DNA of 64,000 nucleotides from Hawksworthiomyces lignivorus (taxonomy: Eukaryota; Ascomycota; Sordariomycetes; Ophiostomatales; Ophiostomataceae): the NCBI GenBank assembly GCA_002917075.1, contig NTMA01000069.1:1-64000 (forward strand), given 5' to 3'. The notes below the pieces were generated by a model. The model was not told the origin of the DNA. It saw only the letters and a program-made list of their open reading frames with translations, and ran no database searches. Positions 29,519 through 38,979 of this stretch are shown one piece after another. The first letter of the stretch is position 1; each line of letters opens with the position of its first letter. Made by a program: the position numbers and the translations under genes.

Positions 29519-31639
29519 ATGAAGTCGGTACTCTTTCTTTTGGGTGCCGGTTTCGCTATCACTAAAGCTGAAAAAGGCTACCTGGAAGGCGAAGACAGAG
29601 GAGCCTCCGTCGTGCAAACCCTAGGCAATCTGGCTCAGAATGGTGAAGACTCTGATGACTGGCCTCCCAAACACCGCCACCATCACCATCACCATAAGAC
29701 AGAGACAGTAACCAAATTCTGTGATCCGTGTACAACTGCTACAAAATCAGTTTCCGTCCTTATCCCGGACCCTACAACGGCAACTGTGGTAGAAGTTTGT
29801 ACCACGACTGTCATCAAGTCTACAACAATTACCAAATGCTTTGAACACACCGAGACGGCCACAGTCTACTTTCCATCACCTACAACAACCACTGCCACTT
29901 GGACAGTGGACCCTCCAAAATGCGAGAAAACAGCGTGCCCCGTTCCTGAGCCTCCAGAGCCAAGCAAGTGCCCCGGAAAGGGTTGCTCTGCTTTAGGCAA
30001 TGAAGACCCAGAACTTCGTCTGAAAGCCTGTCCTGAGAGCAAACAAGAGTATATAGTCAAATCCGGAGATGATTGCTGGAAAGTGGCTGCAAATTACGGA
30101 ATCTCTCTTGAGCAGCTAAGGGAGCACAATCCTTGGCTGAATGTCGATTATGAACTTGAAATCGGGGATACTTTGTGCCTTCCATCAAGCACACTCTCGA
30201 AACGTGGCGGCGAGGAGCCGTGTGACGGCTGCCGCGATCATCGCGACGGTGATGACGGTGATGACGGTGATTATGATGACGACGACTACCGTGGCCATCA
30301 CCATCATCATCATAAGCATCACAGGCATCACCATCATCACAAACACCACCATCACAAACACCACCATCACAAACACCATCATCACAAGCATCACGGCCAT
30401 CATGACGACGGCCACCACGGTCATAATCATCATGACCGCGAGGGTTGTGACCGTGACGATGGCTGCGGTCACGACGACGACGGCGATCATCATCGTCATC
30501 ATCACCATCATCATCATGGGCATCACCACCACGGGCACCATGGACACCATCACCACGATGAAGGACACCACCATAACGATGAACACCATCATGACGAAGA
30601 TGACTGCGATGATGACGGCTTCTTTGATCCAGACCAAGATCATGGTCATCACCATCACCATGGGCACCATCATCACCACCATAAGCACCATGGGCACCAC
30701 CATCATCATCACCATGAGCATGATGACGACCATCATCACCGTCACCATGAGGAACCTGAACCATGCCATGGTTGTGATCCACACGCTTCAAAGGATGATG
30801 GCCATGATGAACATGATGAGTCACATGTAACACACTGCGATCTCTGCACTCTTTGGCACAAGGTCTGTCCTGGGGATACTTGCGAAAAGATCTGGGAGAC
30901 GTACAAAATTACCGAAGATGAGCTGCGCCACCTGAATCCAGGACTGAATGAATGTGGTGAAGTCAGAGCAGGAGAGGATTTGTGCGTTGCCGGGTGTGAC
31001 ATTGCTATTCGAGTCGAGCCCTTGAGCAAAGAATGCGGTAACGATGAAAACCACGATCCAATTCGGTGGCCTGAGCCGGAACGCCCAAAGTGTGATGAAG
31101 GTGAAAAGTGTGTTCCTTGCCCGCGTCCGGGTGTATGTGCAAAAGGCGGTAAGCATGATGCCTGCCCTGAGAACCATTCTTGTCAGATGGCACCGGCAAA
31201 CACCAAGCGAGAAGAATCTAGAGAAAGCTTGGACGCCGCAATCCTCATCGAAACCGAAGAAGTTCAAGAATCTACACAACCTACGGAGTCGGCAGGGGCT
31301 CAAGAACTAGGAGAGTCTACAGAAATTGAAGACCAAAATTCTCTGCCGGGCGCCGAACAGCAATCAGTTGAAGCCAATGACGCATGGGAAAATGTGGATG
31401 ACTTTGATGAGGATGATGAGCCCGAGGACGATTTTGAAGATGAGATAGAAGACGACCCTGTGGATCTACAAGCCGTCTTCTCACACAACTCGACGTCCGA
31501 TATTGGAAATTTTTCTCGGGATTCTTCCCTAGGATCCTCAAAGCTAACGCCAGTAATGAAGGCGTCCGCTGCTCGCCACGGCTTCTCCGCTTTGGCAGTT
31601 ACAGTAACCGCCGCTATTACTGCTTTGCTTCTGGCCTAA
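29519..31639 (+). CDS. Secreted, probably GPI-anchored LysM protein with large His/Asp-rich insert
   Basis: A single-exon frame of 706 residues. Residues 1-17 (MKSVLFLLGAGFAITKA) form a signal peptide. Then come a short HRHHHHHH run, a Thr-rich stretch with paired Cys (to about 150), and LysM 1 at 177-222 (EYIVKSGDDCWKVAANYG...IGDTLCLP). Residues of about 234-436 are a histidine/aspartate-rich insert with roughly 90 His, arranged as HHHHK, HHHHG and DDD repeats plus a few CDGC/CHGC pairs. LysM 2 follows at about 447-491 (HKVCPGDTCEKIWETYKITE), then a Cys-rich segment, an acidic region near 620-650, and a hydrophobic C-terminus (ALAVTVTAAITALLLA) like a GPI-attachment signal. LysM domains bind chitin or related N-acetylglucosamine polymers, so the protein likely sits in the cell wall. 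The insert should bind metal ions such as Zn, Ni or Cu; its role is unknown. KR at about 225 could be a Kex2-like site. Confidence 0.9.
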   Translation: MKSVLFLLGAGFAITKAEKGYLEGEDRGASVVQTLGNLAQNGEDSDDWPPKHRHHHHHHKTETVTKFCDPCTTATKSVSVLIPDPTTATVVEVCTTTVIKSTTITKCFEHTETATVYFPSPTTTTATWTVDPPKCEKTACPVPEPPEPSKCPGKGCSALGNEDPELRLKACPESKQEYIVKSGDDCWKVAANYGISLEQLREHNPWLNVDYELEIGDTLCLPSSTLSKRGGEEPCDGCRDHRDGDDGDDGDYDDDDYRGHHHHHHKHHRHHHHHKHHHHKHHHHKHHHHKHHGHHDDGHHGHNHHDREGCDRDDGCGHDDDGDHHRHHHHHHHGHHHHGHHGHHHHDEGHHHNDEHHHDEDDCDDDGFFDPDQDHGHHHHHGHHHHHHKHHGHHHHHHHEHDDDHHHRHHEEPEPCHGCDPHASKDDGHDEHDESHVTHCDLCTLWHKVCPGDTCEKIWETYKITEDELRHLNPGLNECGEVRAGEDLCVAGCDIAIRVEPLSKECGNDENHDPIRWPEPERPKCDEGEKCVPCPRPGVCAKGGKHDACPENHSCQMAPANTKREESRESLDAAILIETEEVQESTQPTESAGAQELGESTEIEDQNSLPGAEQQSVEANDAWENVDDFDEDDEPEDDFEDEIEDDPVDLQAVFSHNSTSDIGNFSRDSSLGSSKLTPVMKASAARHGFSALAVTVTAAITALLLA

Positions 31640-32234
31640 GTGTTGTGTGGACTCTTTATCACGCAGCTTAAGGTGCTTGTATTAGCTGACGCTGCAAGGA
31701 GCTGGTGTTATGCATATATGATTGAGATGAGCCAGGCATGTGGTATTTGTGCAAGTAGCTGACTTCTTCTTGTTTCTTGTTGACAAGATCTTCTCTCCTT
31801 GTGGGTTTCTCTATATGTATAAAGCATTATTATGCCTAATAACCTTTGAAGAGTAGTGTAGGCAGACAAAACTTAAATCTAAGACATTCCTCCAACGCCA
31901 AGAAAAATTACTGGAAATAGTTCTTGAAACAGCGTAAATAAACTCCAGAGTTTACATGCGATTAAATCAAAAAAAAATAAAAATAAAAAAAAATAAACGT
32001 TCTTGGGTATTTTCTAGTCTGAGAACAAACAAGCGAATTATCTATCTGACATGTCTGAGTCACTAGAGATAGATGGAAGTGGCTGAATAAGACTTGGAAA
32101 ACGGTGAATGAATTTGGGGTATCTTTGGATTTTGGTAAGTTAGCTGCTCAGCAGTAGCCTTTTCTTCTTAAATCGAGACTAGTCTTATTGTCTTCACTAT
32201 ATATCTTTCGTCCCTCTTCTTGTTCTTCAATCAT
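31640..32234. other. Intergenic between convergent genes
   Basis: Holds the 3' ends of the LysM gene and of the APC permease. An A-rich tract with AATAAA-like strings lies at about 31968-31997. Nothing else was seen. Confidence 0.55.
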
Positions 32235-34117
32235 CTAGTTGTCCAGCTCAGAAATATTCCGACCGTCGATCTCAACGACATTCCGATGGTGCAAACCACT
32301 AGCGTCCTTGGCAGCGGCGGCCTTTTCAGGATCATCAGCTTTCTCGATGCTGTCGTCGCGCACAATTACGCCATCCTCGACATGGGCATGTGTGCGGGGA
32401 CCGGTGTAATAGTTACGGCCTTGGATAAACCAGTAGCCGGTAGCCAGCAGGAAAACAAAGGCGAGAATAACCACGGCATAATTCATCTAAAGGAAAGCGC
32501 ACGTATGTTAGCTTTCTATATGACTGACTAGGATATTCCCCAAAAAAAAAAGGAAAAGAAAAGAAAACTCACGTTGTCAGCTTCAACAGGGCGGACGGTG
32601 GGGAACAGGAAAATGACCGAAACAAAGGCAGTCCAGCAGCAGGCCCATGCATTCACAAAGACGCTGAAACGGCCGAGGTTCCAGGGTCCCTTTTCGAACC
32701 TGCCGAAGAAGAGCTTGCACAGGATGGGGATGCAGTAGGACCAGTCCAGGGCAATGGCGCACAGATTGAAGATGGCAGAGATGGTGATGTAACTGCCGAG
32801 GCCGATCAGGTTGATGAGAATGCAAATGAACGTGTACAGCCACACAGCCAGCACGGGAGTGTCGCTGACGGACCAGACGCGGAGCCAGATGCTGGAGCCG
32901 GGCAGCATCTGGTCGCGCGAGAAAGCCCACACAGTGCGCGCGCCGGCATGCATGGCTGTGATGCAGACGAAGCTCATGATGAGGAAGGCGGAGACGATGA
33001 AGAAGATGGAGGCACCCTTGCCGAGAACGTTGTAGAAGATCTGGCCGACGGGCTGGCCGATGGGGCTGGCGAGGATCTCGGCAGGGTCGCCCATGCAGAA
33101 GACGAGCACAATGTTGAAGAGCCAGCCGACGACGTAGGTGAAGGTCAGGGCGAAGGCGATGGCCTTGGGCACGATGCGCGCGGGATCCTTGGCCTCCTCG
33201 GCGATGTGCGCAGTTGCGTCGTAGTCGGTCATGGTCCAGGCTACGGACAAGAAGCCGAACAGGAAGGAGAAGCCTGGCGGGGTCCAGCCGGACGTGGGGT
33301 TGACGTCGGTGAAGGCGTACTTTGCCGTGTGCTTGTCCTTCTGCTTGACCAGCAGCGCGATGCAGGCGGCCACCAGAATGCAGATGTGGAATACGGCATA
33401 CGTCTTGGAGAACTTGTTGAGCCAGTTGGTCGACATGCTGTTGATGGCCGCGTAGAAGACGGACAGGCCGGCCATGACGGCGATGATGTGGCCCTGGGTC
33501 GGGAAGTAGGTAAAGTCAGACCCGATGGACACGGCGGCCAGCAGCATCTGTGCGGCACCGTAGGCAGACGAGGCGCTGCCGCAGATCTGGCCGATCAGGT
33601 TGAGCCAACCGTCGATCCAGGCCACAATGGGCACCGCGTGGGGCGGCGCCAGGTACTTGATGGTGAAGTACATGGCACCGGACGTAGGGTAGGCCGAGGC
33701 GATCTCGGCGATGGAGAAGGCCAGGCACAGGGCGCCGATACCAGCGATCAGCCAACACCAGATGGCAGAGGCAGCGCCGCCAGCGTACAGCGGGTAGGAG
33801 AAAGTGGTCATGACTGTGCCAAACAGGCCGGAGATACTCAGGGCGAAACTGAAGCACGACCACATGGAGAAGTGCCGTTTGAAAACCTGCTCGGGAGGAG
33901 AATTTGTTAGCGGGACGAGGCTGTTTTGCCCGGCTCTTTTTTTTTTTTTAATTTTTAAAGAAAAACACGGTAGTTTTGAGGGACAGAGTCATACAGGCAC
34001 ATATCCCATAGAGGCCAGAGCCTGGTCATCGGTGTCATCGCCGGAAGAAGGGATCTGGTATGCTGGCGGTTCGGCCTTGATTGGGCCCTCGCCGTCGGTG
34101 CCGTAGAGTGCAGACAT
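32235..34117 (-). CDS. Amino-acid/choline-type permease, APC superfamily
   Basis: Three exons: 34117-33995, 33886-32573 and 32486-32235. The donors are GTATGA and GTGAGT; phases are all zero, giving 562 residues. The N-terminus has the usual fungal motif (ALASMGYVPVFKRHFSMWSC), followed by about 12 membrane segments, for example SGLFGTVMTTFSYPLYAGG, with the consensus amphipathic loop (FGFLSVAWTMTDYDATAHIA) typical of the GABA/choline/polyamine branch (Uga4, Hnm1 and relatives). Exon 3 supplies the last membrane segment (MNYAVVILAFVFLLATGYWF) and a charged tail. The protein should be a plasma-membrane symporter for a small amine or amino acid; the substrate cannot be fixed from sequence. The small first exon lies behind a 108-nt intron. 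CT-rich leader sequence lies further upstream. Confidence 0.92.
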
Positions 34118-34381
34118 TTTTTTATTTTCTCGTATTCGTGTACTCTTGAGGTTTTCTCTTTTCTTTTTTTCTCTCCAAGATAAGCAATTTGCCTCTTATC
34201 TCACCCACGGTGGGCTGTTGTTGGTGCTTTGCTCTTTTACAACAGGCGGGAGTCGATAAGGAATTACAGTAACAGCCTTGCTTTTCACAAGCGGCTCTGA
34301 GCTTCAGTTATATACTAATGCTACGTACACAACCTCAGCATGCAAGAGTCTTGAAAGTAAATTCGAAAGCGAGAGTGGCTT

Positions 34382-34508
34382 AAGAAGGAATGAGAAGTGT
34401 GAGAGGGAAAGGAATGAGGAAAGGAAAGGGAGGAGAGGTAATAAGAGAGGCAGAAAGAAGGAAGCAAAAGAAGAGAGGAAAAAGAAGGAGATCGACAGAA
34501 AGGAAGCA
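34382..34508 (-). promoter_or_regulatory. Purine tract (CT-rich on the coding strand) upstream of the APC permease
   Basis: Over 120 bases of nearly pure A/G on the plus strand, about 270-390 bp upstream of the permease ATG. It reads as a pyrimidine tract in the direction of the gene and may belong to its promoter. Inference from composition. Confidence 0.35.
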
Positions 34509-36359
34509 AACCGGGGGGACTGGGTCTTGATTTAAAGAAAACGAGAGCAGCAGAAGAAACATTCAATTTAAAAAGCTTAAAAAGTTTTAAGAAGATAATG
34601 AGGTAGGATAGGACAAAAAGAGTCTTAGTGTGGATTTGTGGCGCGGAATGTATCTTATGCGTGTGCTTGGAAAGGGAAGGTTGTTGAGAGGCCTAGTTAC
34701 ATGAGGCAGCGGATGGGGGGGGATTGGTTGTTTAAGTTGTTTCCAGCCATTTTGGGCCAGTTAACTATACGTTGTAGATACGGTCTTACGAGGTTGCTGA
34801 GATAGCAGATTAGACCTTTCTGCCCATGTGTGTATGTACACAAAGATCCGCCAGGTAACTGGTGTGTGCCAAGGCTCGGATGGCCTTATTACATGTGTGG
34901 ATAGGTTTTACTGAAGAAACAGGCTGCCAGGCCGCTTTGTGTCTGTGTTTTCTTCTCTGCTTTTCCGTTTTGGCTCTAAGTCAATCCCCAATTTTTTTTC
35001 CCTGGCTTATCTGCCGGCTTTCAGGGTCCAATTTACTGTACTGCAATTAATGGCTACGCTCGCTTGTAACTTTAGCTTGTGGGAATTTCTTTTCTAGAGA
35101 ATCACAAAACTGGGAACTCCATAGCCGAAGCAGGGTAAGGGGAATAAAGCCGACAAGAAACTCATAGACGAGGCGGCGAATGTACAACAAAGAGGGTCCC
35201 CATACATATGGTACATAGGTATTTGTACGTTATGTTAACAGAGCAGGAGTAGAGTGTACGAGTACAGAGCAGGACAAAAAAGCTGGGGCCGTCCGTCACC
35301 GACGCCGTCGCCGAGCCGGCTGTCGTTTAGAAACAAGGGGGCGAATACGGGCGCTAGAACAGGTTTGGATGATCACATGAAAGGGAGAGGAGACGGGAAA
35401 AGCGCAGCCCGAATTTGTTAGACAGGAGATGGGAATGGCCGTTGGCGAGGGAGTGCTATGTGTGATGGGGAAGGAAGTCAGCAGAATTGTGAAAACTCAG
35501 ATTTTAGGTAATGCAGATCGGAATGGTCAGTTGCCTGTTTGAGGCTGACCGAGGATAGCTGAAAAGTCAAGGGCCCCTCAAGGCCCTGTTGTAAGAGGCA
35601 AATAAGAGGACAAAGAGATGTTACGAGTACTCCGTACAATACGGGCCACACAGAGGCCAGGGAGACCCGAGAGAAGCGAAAGGGCAGCAAGGAAGGAAAA
35701 CAGCGGAGGGAGAATATTCGAAAACAAAGCTAGTGCTGTATAACGACGTAATGGCGGGGGAATCCATGCGGCCAGGGAGCCTTGAAAACCCTTTCATGCC
35801 AAGCACCCTACTACACTTCAAGCTTTTGGGGGCCTTTTTTAGTAAGGGTTTTTGCTCCGTCGTTCGAGAATGGCGTTTTCCTAGCATGGCATTGGAGGGA
35901 AAGCAGGGAAAAGAAACATGAGTCGAAGAGATTTAGACCAGGGACGGCGACTTGGCGCCGCTTTGTATCTCTCACATACAAAGCTGGTGTAATCTGTACG
36001 TAAAATATGTTTCTTCATCCTTTTTCCGTTGGATGCGCTCGGCTCCACCGATTACTCCACATAAAATGCTTTCATTGGACAGATGGGATTTCTTGCGTGG
36101 GTTGTTAGCGGGGCGATTGCGCGGAATTGAGTTGTTGTGAAATTGGGGGGGATGCGAGAAATTCGACTTTCAGACACGTACATACAAACGTAGAACGGAC
36201 CCCGATAACTTGTGAAAATGAAGCAATAGTCATGAAGCTACAGCGCATTAGGGAATATTGCTTCTATGGGAAAACTTGCAAGTTTCGTGCAGGTATTCGA
36301 AGGGTTTAGCGTTAGGGTGAGGCTGCTATCGGAAACGACAAAATGCAACAAAGATAGGT

Positions 36360-36645
36360 CTTATTAAAAGCCCCGAGGCATACTATTTACTGTACGATAC
36401 AGCTGCTAAGGGAGGGCCTATAGGCAGAGATAGGGGTTTAGGTAAGTACTGCGCAGTGGTGGTCAGCACCTTGTAGGGTGCTGTGACTTATCTCCCTGCC
36501 CTATCTTTACGGGTAGGTGCTCCCTAAAGAGAAATAGAACGCGAGCTCAGATAATCTTGTGCGTATAGGGGAATTAATCACGAGACCGTCTTCGTGTGGG
36601 GGACCACGATGCTCGTGGGCGCGGAGCCACTGAGCTAGCCCATCG
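36360..36645 (-). repeat. Possible tRNA-derived SINE or degenerate tRNA-like unit
   Basis: On the minus strand, TAGCTCAGTGG at 36637-36627 matches a pol III A box, and GATTAATTCC at 36579-36570 is close to a B box, about 50 bases apart. Between them lie two perfect short hairpins (CCACGA/TCGTGG and CACGA/TCGTG). Downstream is a fold-back region including CAGCACC...GGTGCTG at 36464-36483 with flanking complementary arms (for example GATAGGG/CCCTATC). I could not fold the head into a standard tRNA cloverleaf, so a SINE or decayed tRNA relic is more likely than a functional tRNA gene. The boundaries are guesses. Confidence 0.4.
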
Positions 36646-36974
36646 GTGTGCGTTTTCGTAACGCGATTGTGTACGGAGTATGCTTATCGTAGGTTTTGTG
36701 TTTTACCCAATTTGGTCGGCTCAGCAATGATAGCGGAATTCGAGAAAACAAAAAGAGCACAGATGACACGTGATAGTATACCCAAATCTGACGACAGGCC
36801 ATGTCCGTACATAGATTACTGCAAAGCTGGTATTTTCGAGATATCATAAAACTCTCCAAAACAATCGCCACAGTCCCCATCCACGCGGCTCCCTCCCTCT
36901 GCTCCGCCGCCTCCCATTACGGTGCCCTCTTCATCTGCTCCGTTCTCGTCTCTCTTCTCGTCTCTTCTTCTAGC

Positions 36975-38979
36975 CTACAGATTGAACCGGAACCCGGCCG
37001 GCTCGCCCTGCACCGAGTTGATGGCGCCCTTGACGTGGATGCCCTGCTCGAGCTTGCGGTTGAGCCGCACCAGCATGAAGCGCAGCACCGTGGCCGCCAC
37101 GATGGCGAGGAAGGCCGTCACGCAGTTGACCGTGAAGGCCGTCGTGTACTGCGGGGGGTCGTAGAACATGTAGCTGGCGTAGATGCTGCTGGTATTGGAG
37201 ACGGCGTTGATAAAGGCGAGGCCGGCGGCGCGCTTGGCGGGGGGCCGCGGCAGCGTGTTGCTGATCCACGCGAGCGCCACCACGTAGCCCGTGTACACGC
37301 CCGGCACGACCAGCATCATGGCCAGGTAGCGCGGCCCGAACGAGCTCGTCGTCACGCCGATAATGTACGCGATGATGGCCACGCACAGCGGCAGCGTGAC
37401 GTGCCAGTAGCGCTCGCCCGTGCGGTCCGCGTGCATGGCGTTGAGGTACGTCGTGATCACCGCCAGCACGTACGGCGGCGCCGACAGCAGCAGCGTGTCC
37501 ACGTTGTTGTACTTGAGCGTCTTGACCACGATGGGGAAGAAGTTGGTGATGCTGCCGCTGGCCACGATGCAGAACAGCAGCACCAGCAGCACGTACGTCT
37601 TGGGGTCCTCGAACGCCAGCTTGGCCCCCTGCCAGAACGTCTGGTGCTTGCTGTCGATCCAGTCGTCGTCGCCCACGTCCTCCTCCAGCCGCCACGCCGC
37701 CAGCGCCCGCTCCTCCTCCGTCAGCCACATGGTCGTCCGCGGGAAGTTGGGCATGATGAAGAAGGCGCAGCACGCGATCGCGATCGTCGCCGCCCCCTCG
37801 ATGATGAATAGCCACCGCCACGCTCGCAGGCCCCGCGCCCCGTCGAGGCCCGACACGACGCCCGCCGCGATCAGGCCCGAGAACGCTCCCGAGATCAGCG
37901 CGCCAGAGTACAGGATCGACGTCCGGAAGCCGAGCTCCTTCCGCGTGTACCAGCAGCTCAGGTAGTACAGACAGCCAGGCTATAAAAACAAAGAACGCCA
38001 AGAAAACAGGCTTGTGGTTAGCTTCTGGCAGGCGCACGCATTTTCTTCGGATGGACAGAGGCAGGGACGTACAAAGTAAGCGGCTTCAATGAAACCGAGG
38101 AAGAATCGCACCGCATAGAGCCCGCCTGAAGACTGGCAGCCAGCAGTTGCCGCTGAGATCGTGCCCCAGACAATCATCTACAGAGACGCTGTCAGTATCG
38201 AGGAAGTTGTCGAATAAGGAACGAATCTGCCTGAATTTTCCTGGCTGGGCGACTTACGCAGGCCGGAAGGTAGAGGGCGGGACGACCAGTTTTATTGAGG
38301 AAAAGGTTGGAGGGTATTTGCATCAGCAAATATCTAATAGAAGATGACAGTTAGCAACACCTCTTCTGCCACAAACAACCTCTCTACGTGAGCTGTGAAG
38401 AAAATGGCGAAGAACGCACCCAACAAACAAGATGCTCACAGCTGTCTATATCAGACAGAAGACCATTGTTAGCTTCATCAGATTATGGGCGGCTTGGGAA
38501 GAGAAGCCTACCTGGAACTGCGTGTTCGTTAAGTTTAGGTCGGTCAACATGCCGCCCAGTGTGGCAGCCGAGATGTTGTTTCTGCCAACAGCAGTGTGTT
38601 AAAATAAGAGCACGGCAACAATGCAAGTGGCCTATGGCGAAAGAACAAGACTGGAGCCTTACCGATCAATGTAGTTGAGGATGTACATCAGGATGATCAT
38701 TGGCATCAGCCGAAAATCAATTTTGCGCTTCAGCTTCGCCTCCATCTTGATCCTCTCCTCCATGGTCATGTTCAGTAAGAATGCCGGTGGTTGCAGGCCG
38801 CGGAGTTTGGTCTTGATCGCTGGTGTCGGTGCCGTTTCTGACAGCTCTGCAGTCTGTCCATCCTTGAAGATGCCATTATTCTTTTCGACGTCGGCCTCCG
38901 GGGCGGCAGCAGAGACATCGTTGCCGCTGTCTTCGTGGCTGGGATTTGGCGCAGCGTCGGCCTTCTCAGTGTCGGCCAT
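36975..38979 (-). CDS. MFS transporter, allantoate permease (Dal5-like) family
   Basis: Six exons: 38979-38663, 38581-38512, 38445-38420, 38333-38258, 38177-38073 and 37979-36975. All introns are GT-AG and the phases join to give 532 residues. Exon 1 encodes a 75-residue soluble N-terminus and the conserved KIDFRLMPMIILMYILNYIDR entry to the first membrane segments. Short exons add NNISAATLGGMLTDL, TAVSILFVGYLLMQIPSNL and IVWGTISAATAGCQS; the last exon carries WRWLFIIEGAATIAIACCAF and the C-terminal six helices. These are hallmarks of the anion:cation symporter branch that includes Dal5 (allantoate, ureidosuccinate), Tna1 (nicotinate) and vitamin transporters. It should act at the plasma membrane as a proton symporter for an organic anion; the substrate is unresolved. 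The GC-rich last exon creates long shadow frames on the opposite strand. Confidence 0.93.

Larger units (their letters stand above)
34118..36974. other. 2.9-kb intergenic region
   Basis: Between the start of the APC permease and the 3' end of the MFS gene. It contains a purine-rich tract, two TACGGAGTA motifs (35628, 36672) and a possible SINE, listed separately. Frames here show no recognisable protein. Confidence 0.5.

Noticed and set aside
30057..30833. Minus-strand frame of 258 codons in the LysM gene
   Set aside because: Produced by the CAT/CAC repeat; no ordered domain, and the plus-strand frame has a signal peptide and two LysM domains.
32948..33910. Plus-strand frame of 320 codons opposite the APC permease
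   Set aside because: A shadow of the permease exon; the product is Gly/Asp/Val repeats with no family likeness.
36560..36645. A functional tRNA gene at the A-box/B-box pair
   Set aside because: I could not form the standard D, anticodon and T arms; the two hairpins found have the wrong spacing, so a SINE or relic was preferred.
36801..37811. Plus-strand frame of 336 codons opposite the MFS gene
   Set aside because: It is the complement of GC-rich coding sequence, its product is Arg/His-rich without any domain, and the minus-strand transporter fully explains the region.
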